From Gammaproteobacteria bacterium (GTDB lineage Bacteria > Pseudomonadota > Gammaproteobacteria > Steroidobacterales > Steroidobacteraceae): 33,498 nucleotides of DNA. The position numbers were made by a program, and so were the translations under genes. The stretch lies in contig DAHVQK010000052.1 of the NCBI GenBank assembly GCA_027317845.1, forward strand, positions 1 through 33,498, given 5' to 3'. Each line of letters starts with the position of its first letter. Within the stretch, counting starts at the first letter, position 1. Of this stretch, positions 29,697-33,498 are shown one piece after another. Under the pieces are notes generated by a model, which saw only the letters and a list, made by a program, of their open reading frames with translations, made no database searches and was not told the origin of the DNA.

Positions 29697-29706
29697 TGCG
29701 TTCGAC

Positions 29707-30621
29707 TCAGTGCCGGCCCGCGATCAGCGCAGCGAGCTCGTCCATCTCCGGTCCCGTGAGGTCCGTGAGCGGTGCGCGCACCGGACCGCAGTCGCGGCCG
29801 ATCAGTCTCATTCCCGCCTTCACGATCGAAACCGCGTATCCCTTGCGGCGGCGCCGGATCGCGATGTACGGCAGCACGAACTCACGCAGCGCCGTGGTGA
29901 CCGCCATTCGGTCGCGGCGGCACACGGCGGCGTAGAAATCCAGCGCGAACTTCGGCAGGAAGTTGTAGATGGCCGAAGAGTACGTATTCACGCCGAGCTC
30001 GAGGTACGGCAGCGCAAAGGTCTCGGCGGTCGGCAGGCCTCCGAGATAGGTGAGCCGTGCGCCGACCCGGGTGTAGATGCGCGTCATCAATTCGACATCG
30101 CCCACCCCGTCCTTGAATCCCACGAGATTCGGGCAACGCTCGCACAAGCGCTCGAGCGTCAGATCATCTATGGCGGCATTGGCGCGGCTGTAGAAGATCA
30201 CGCCGAGGCGGGTCTCGCGGCAGACCGCCTCGACGTGTGCGGCGATGCCCTCCGGCTCGCACTCGGTAAGATAGGGCGGCATGAGCAGCAGCCCGTCGGC
30301 CCCGGCCGCCTCTGCACTTCGCGCCAGCTCCTGTGCCATCCCGGTACCGTAGCCACAGGGGGCAAGCAGCGGCAGACGGCCTCTTACCTCCTCCACCGCG
30401 ATCTTGACGACCTGGGCGACTTCCGCGGCCGTGAGAGAGAAGAACTCACCGGTGCCTCCGGCCGCGAACAGCCCGGCCGGACCGTGGCTGCACGCCCAGG
30501 CGATGTTATCCCGGTACCCTTTCGGATCGAGGGAGCCATCGGCGCCAAAGGTGGTCACGGGGAACGAGAGAAGGCCCTTGCCCAGGGCGGACGCCATCTC
30601 AATAGGAGACATGCCGGTCAT
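29707..30621 (-). CDS. kdgD: 5-dehydro-4-deoxyglucarate dehydratase (DapA-superfamily)
   Basis: [59 protein letters not shown] (Schiff-base Lys). Confidence 0.93.
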   Translation of the reverse strand: MTGMSPIEMASALGKGLLSFPVTTFGADGSLDPKGYRDNIAWACSHGPAGLFAAGGTGEFFSLTAAEVAQVVKIAVEEVRGRLPLLAPCGYGTGMAQELARSAEAAGADGLLLMPPYLTECEPEGIAAHVEAVCRETRLGVIFYSRANAAIDDLTLERLCERCPNLVGFKDGVGDVELMTRIYTRVGARLTYLGGLPTAETFALPYLELGVNTYSSAIYNFLPKFALDFYAAVCRRDRMAVTTALREFVLPYIAIRRRRKGYAVSIVKAGMRLIGRDCGPVRAPLTDLTGPEMDELAALIAGRH

Positions 30622-30666
30622 GTGAACGAGATTCCTTGCGGTTCCGGATCGAAGAAAAACAGGAGC

Positions 30667-31728
30667 TCAGGAAGCCCCCTCTGTGGCCTGAAGGAGTGCG
30701 CACAGATACCCGTATGCGAATGCAAAAGACTCGCGATGGCCATCCGCGGCGGGATGTGCCACACCGTAGTTGTAAGCGTAAGGATCACCCGCATCCCCGA
30801 CCGGCAGCAGCGGTACGTGGTCGGGCATCAGCATGCCTTCGTAACCCACCTCGCGATAGGTTCTGACGGCACGCACCATGTCGATGTCGCCATCATCGGG
30901 GAAGGTCTCGACGAAATCACCCCGGCGGCCGCGAATATTGCGGATGTGCACGTTGAAGATCTTGCCGCGCGCGCCGAAGCGGCGGATCACCTCGAAGATA
31001 TCCCGTGCCGGGTTCTCGAGCTGCGAGCAGACCGTGCCCTGGCAGAAATTGAGCCCGTGGTAAGGGCTCTCCGCGATCGACAACAGGCGCTCGAGACCGG
31101 CGACACTGTCGAGCACGCACCTCACCCCCCGGTAGCCCTGCGGCGGCAGCCCCGGATCGTGCGGATGGCAGGCGATGCGGACCTTGTATTCCGTGGCCAC
31201 CGGCACGACCCGCTCGAGGAAATACTGGATTCGCTCCCAGTAGGTATCCTCATCGACCTCCCCGGCCCGGGTGAGCGCCGGGGGCTGCGCGTCGGCGCCC
31301 CGCTTCCAGCCGCCGTACTCCACGCCTCCCCGGCCCTTCTGCGAGCGGTTGCGCACCACCCCGATAAGGCTCATGTTGTATTTCACCGTGCCGATGTCGA
31401 CGGCGGCGCAGTTGCGCAACAGCTGCTGAAAGCTCTCGATATCCCGGTCCCGCTCCGGGCTCGCGCCCAGCATGATGGCCGGATGCGTCTCGGCGTCGAT
31501 GAGCGTCGAGCGCAGCAGCACACTGTCGGTCATCTCGAGCGTGAGACCCTGCCGCTCCACCATCTCCCGCAGACGGCTCAACTCCTCGATCGTGGGGCAC
31601 AGCCGCCCGGGCTCGCCGATGACCGGGCTCGCGCAGACGTGCCGCACGCCGAATCGGGCGAGAAAGGCGAAATGTTCATCCGTCGAAGGCCCGCTTTGAC
31701 AGCCCAGTCTGGGACCGCGTCTCGCCAT
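30667..31728 (-). CDS. Mannonate dehydratase (UxuA)-like TIM-barrel protein
   Basis: IACHPHDPGLPPQGYRGVRCVLDS, GLNFCQGTVCSQL, GKIFNVHIRNIRG, DDGDIDMVRAVRTYREVGYEGMLMPDHVP; start at internal Met (31728). Confidence 0.78.
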   Translation of the reverse strand: MARRGPRLGCQSGPSTDEHFAFLARFGVRHVCASPVIGEPGRLCPTIEELSRLREMVERQGLTLEMTDSVLLRSTLIDAETHPAIMLGASPERDRDIESFQQLLRNCAAVDIGTVKYNMSLIGVVRNRSQKGRGGVEYGGWKRGADAQPPALTRAGEVDEDTYWERIQYFLERVVPVATEYKVRIACHPHDPGLPPQGYRGVRCVLDSVAGLERLLSIAESPYHGLNFCQGTVCSQLENPARDIFEVIRRFGARGKIFNVHIRNIRGRRGDFVETFPDDGDIDMVRAVRTYREVGYEGMLMPDHVPLLPVGDAGDPYAYNYGVAHPAADGHRESFAFAYGYLCALLQATEGAS

Positions 31729-31739
31729 GTCCGGCACCC

Positions 31740-32768
31740 CTATTTCACCGAAGCGATCCGATACACCCACACCTGGGCCGGCCGCTGCCGGCTCGAGGGC
31801 GTCATCACGATGTATTCGCCGAGAGCGGCGACGAGGTGCGAGGTCGCAGCCCCTGGCTCGGTCGTCACCTCCCCGAGAAGGCGGTAGTGGTCTGCGTCCT
31901 CCTCCTGGTACACATCCACCCAGCCATGACCGCCGCCGCCCGAGACGTAGATCCGCCGGGATCTCGGATCGAATGCAATGTAATCGGTATCCGCACCGAT
32001 CTGCAGGGTCTGCAGCTCCCGGCCGGTGTCGCTGTCGAGAACCAGCAGCCCTCCCTGCCGGCAGGCGACGAACAGCCTGTGATCGCGCTCGTCCACCGCC
32101 GCGCCATAATTGACCCTGGCTCGCCTCAGGTGCCACGCCGCCATCGGCTTCAGCGTCCGCATGTTGATCACGTCGACCTGGTTGAGCGCCTCGACGTTCG
32201 CGAACAGCCGCACACCGCGGCGCTCGATCCCGAAATCCTCGATGTCGTTACCGGCCAGCTCGATGTTGCCGATCTGCCGCTCCGCCGCCGAGTCGAACAC
32301 GGTCACGTATGAGTAGGCCTGATGCGCCTTCTCCCCGCCGTTCACCACGAAGATCCGCCCGGTGGCCGCATCGTAGGCAATGGGATCCGCATCGATCTCG
32401 ACCGGCAACACCTTCAGCAGCGCGTAGGTCCGCGAGTCGAAGATGCGCAGGGAGCCACTGCCGTCGGTGACGTACAGCCGCCCGAGGCGCGGCCGGTAGA
32501 CGACACCACGGGGTATGGCCATGTGGATCAGCCTGATGACCTTGCCCGTCGCGAAGTCGAATACGACGAGGAAGTGCGAGTCGACCGCGGTGCCGAAGAG
32601 TCTCTTGCCCGCCGCATCGACCGTGAAATGGTCGAAGTGGCCCTTCACCTGCGCCGGCAGGTCGTAGCGGTGCAGCAGGCGCAGGGGCGGCGCATTCGCC
32701 GCCCCTGCCCCGCGGGAAAACACCTGCAGAAGGCCGCCCAGAAGAGCAATGAGAATTTCCCGCTTCAT
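31740..32768 (-). CDS. Exported YncE-like beta-propeller protein
   Basis: MKREILIALLGGLLQVFSRGAGAA signal; repeats such as GRLYVTDGSGSLRIFD, GRIFVVNGG, HRLFVACRQGGLLVLDSDTGRELQTL, RRIYVSGGGG. Confidence 0.85.
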   Translation of the reverse strand: MKREILIALLGGLLQVFSRGAGAANAPPLRLLHRYDLPAQVKGHFDHFTVDAAGKRLFGTAVDSHFLVVFDFATGKVIRLIHMAIPRGVVYRPRLGRLYVTDGSGSLRIFDSRTYALLKVLPVEIDADPIAYDAATGRIFVVNGGEKAHQAYSYVTVFDSAAERQIGNIELAGNDIEDFGIERRGVRLFANVEALNQVDVINMRTLKPMAAWHLRRARVNYGAAVDERDHRLFVACRQGGLLVLDSDTGRELQTLQIGADTDYIAFDPRSRRIYVSGGGGHGWVDVYQEEDADHYRLLGEVTTEPGAATSHLVAALGEYIVMTPSSRQRPAQVWVYRIASVK

Positions 32769-32779
32769 GCGCAATCCCT

Positions 32780-33498
32780 TCAGAACCTCACCCCGGCCCG
32801 GATCCCGAACTGGCGCGGCGGCCCGATGAAATAGTCCGGTGGCGACTGGCCGCTCACATAGGTCTTGTCGGTCAGGTTCTTGACGAATGCCGTGACGGTG
32901 TAGGGACCATGGTGGTAGGCAAGCTGAGCGTTCAGGAGCCCGTATGCCGGCTCGTAATCGACCGGATACTCCTCGACGGGGCTCATCCACTGGCTACCCT
33001 GATAGGTGAACCCGACAACCGGGGTCAGCGTGTCCCCCGATCCCACCGCGAACGTGTAGCGCAGCAGCACCCCGAAGGTCAACTTCGGAGCGTACGGCAA
33101 TGGCTTGTTGCTCAGGTGCAGCAGCAGCGGGCCGTAGTCCTGGCAGACTCCCGGACTTTGCGTCTGACCGGGCGCGCACTGCGGCACCGGCACGGCCACG
33201 CTCGAGATGTAGTGCAGATTCAGGACATCGAACGGTCCCATGTTGGTGTGGTCATACGCGGCCGAGATGTCCGCGCCGAAGCCATGCACCTGCATCTGCA
33301 GCGCCGCCTCGACGCCTTCGCTCGTGGAGGTCGGGAAATTGGTCGGCGCCACGGTCCCGGTGGTCGGCGTGATGGCATCGAACTGCTGGTTCTTGATGTT
33401 CATCCGGTAGCCATCGAGCTGCAATCTCGCGTGTCCATTGAAAAAGACAGACTTCCACCCGCCTTCGTAATCCCAATCGGTGGTGGGCTCGAAAGGAA
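32780..33498 (-). CDS. TonB-dependent receptor, C-terminal part (5' end beyond the window)
   Basis: EPTTDWDYEGGWKSVFFNGHARLQLDGYRMNIKN..., ...AYGLLNAQLAYHHGPYTVTAFVKNLTDKTYV...FGIRAGVRF with terminal Phe. Confidence 0.92.
   Translation of the reverse strand, partial: PFEPTTDWDYEGGWKSVFFNGHARLQLDGYRMNIKNQQFDAITPTTGTVAPTNFPTSTSEGVEAALQMQVHGFGADISAAYDHTNMGPFDVLNLHYISSVAVPVPQCAPGQTQSPGVCQDYGPLLLHLSNKPLPYAPKLTFGVLLRYTFAVGSGDTLTPVVGFTYQGSQWMSPVEEYPVDYEPAYGLLNAQLAYHHGPYTVTAFVKNLTDKTYVSGQSPPDYFIGPPRQFGIRAGVRF

Noticed and set aside
19862-31887. Long antisense ORFs opposite garD (554 aa), tannase (668 aa) and aldehyde dehydrogenase/kdgD/uxuA-like (754 aa)
   Set aside because: Same composition artefact; the minus-strand genes carry full family motifs, the plus-strand products do not.

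Overview
GC-rich gammaproteobacterial chromosome segment (order-level placement is inference), in two parts. (A) ~1-15137 is a conserved housekeeping block: 5' end of sppA, rplS-trmD-rimM-rpsP, ffh, a CorC/HlyC-type transporter, radA, a PP2C phosphatase plus FHA-protein pair, alr, dnaB, rplI-rpsR-rpsF, rlmB, rnr and tRNA-Leu(CAG). (B) ~15138-33498 is accessory. It starts with a decayed junction (fragmented DUF4143-type ATPase pseudogene, apparently C-truncated COG4705 membrane protein), then SDR, aldo/keto reductase and a LysR regulator. A long co-directional minus-strand cluster follows: TonB-dependent receptor, YncE-like propeller, UxuA-like dehydratase, KdgD, 2,5-dioxovalerate dehydrogenase, MFS transporter, GudD, tannase/feruloyl-esterase-family hydrolase, Tat-type carboxylesterase and GarD. 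This cluster encodes a complete glucarate/galactarate to 2-oxoglutarate route. Because it also holds an outer-membrane receptor and two exported esterases, the most interesting hypothesis is a dedicated system for phenolic (hydroxycinnamoyl/galloyl) esters of aldaric acids. That substrate assignment is inference. Other notable signals: a well-formed candidate S6:S18 autoregulatory leader upstream of rpsF, two perfect inverted repeats in the LysR/AKR divergent region, a 74-bp convergent CDS overlap (corC-like/radA), and an RNase R without a recognisable N-terminal helix-turn-helix.
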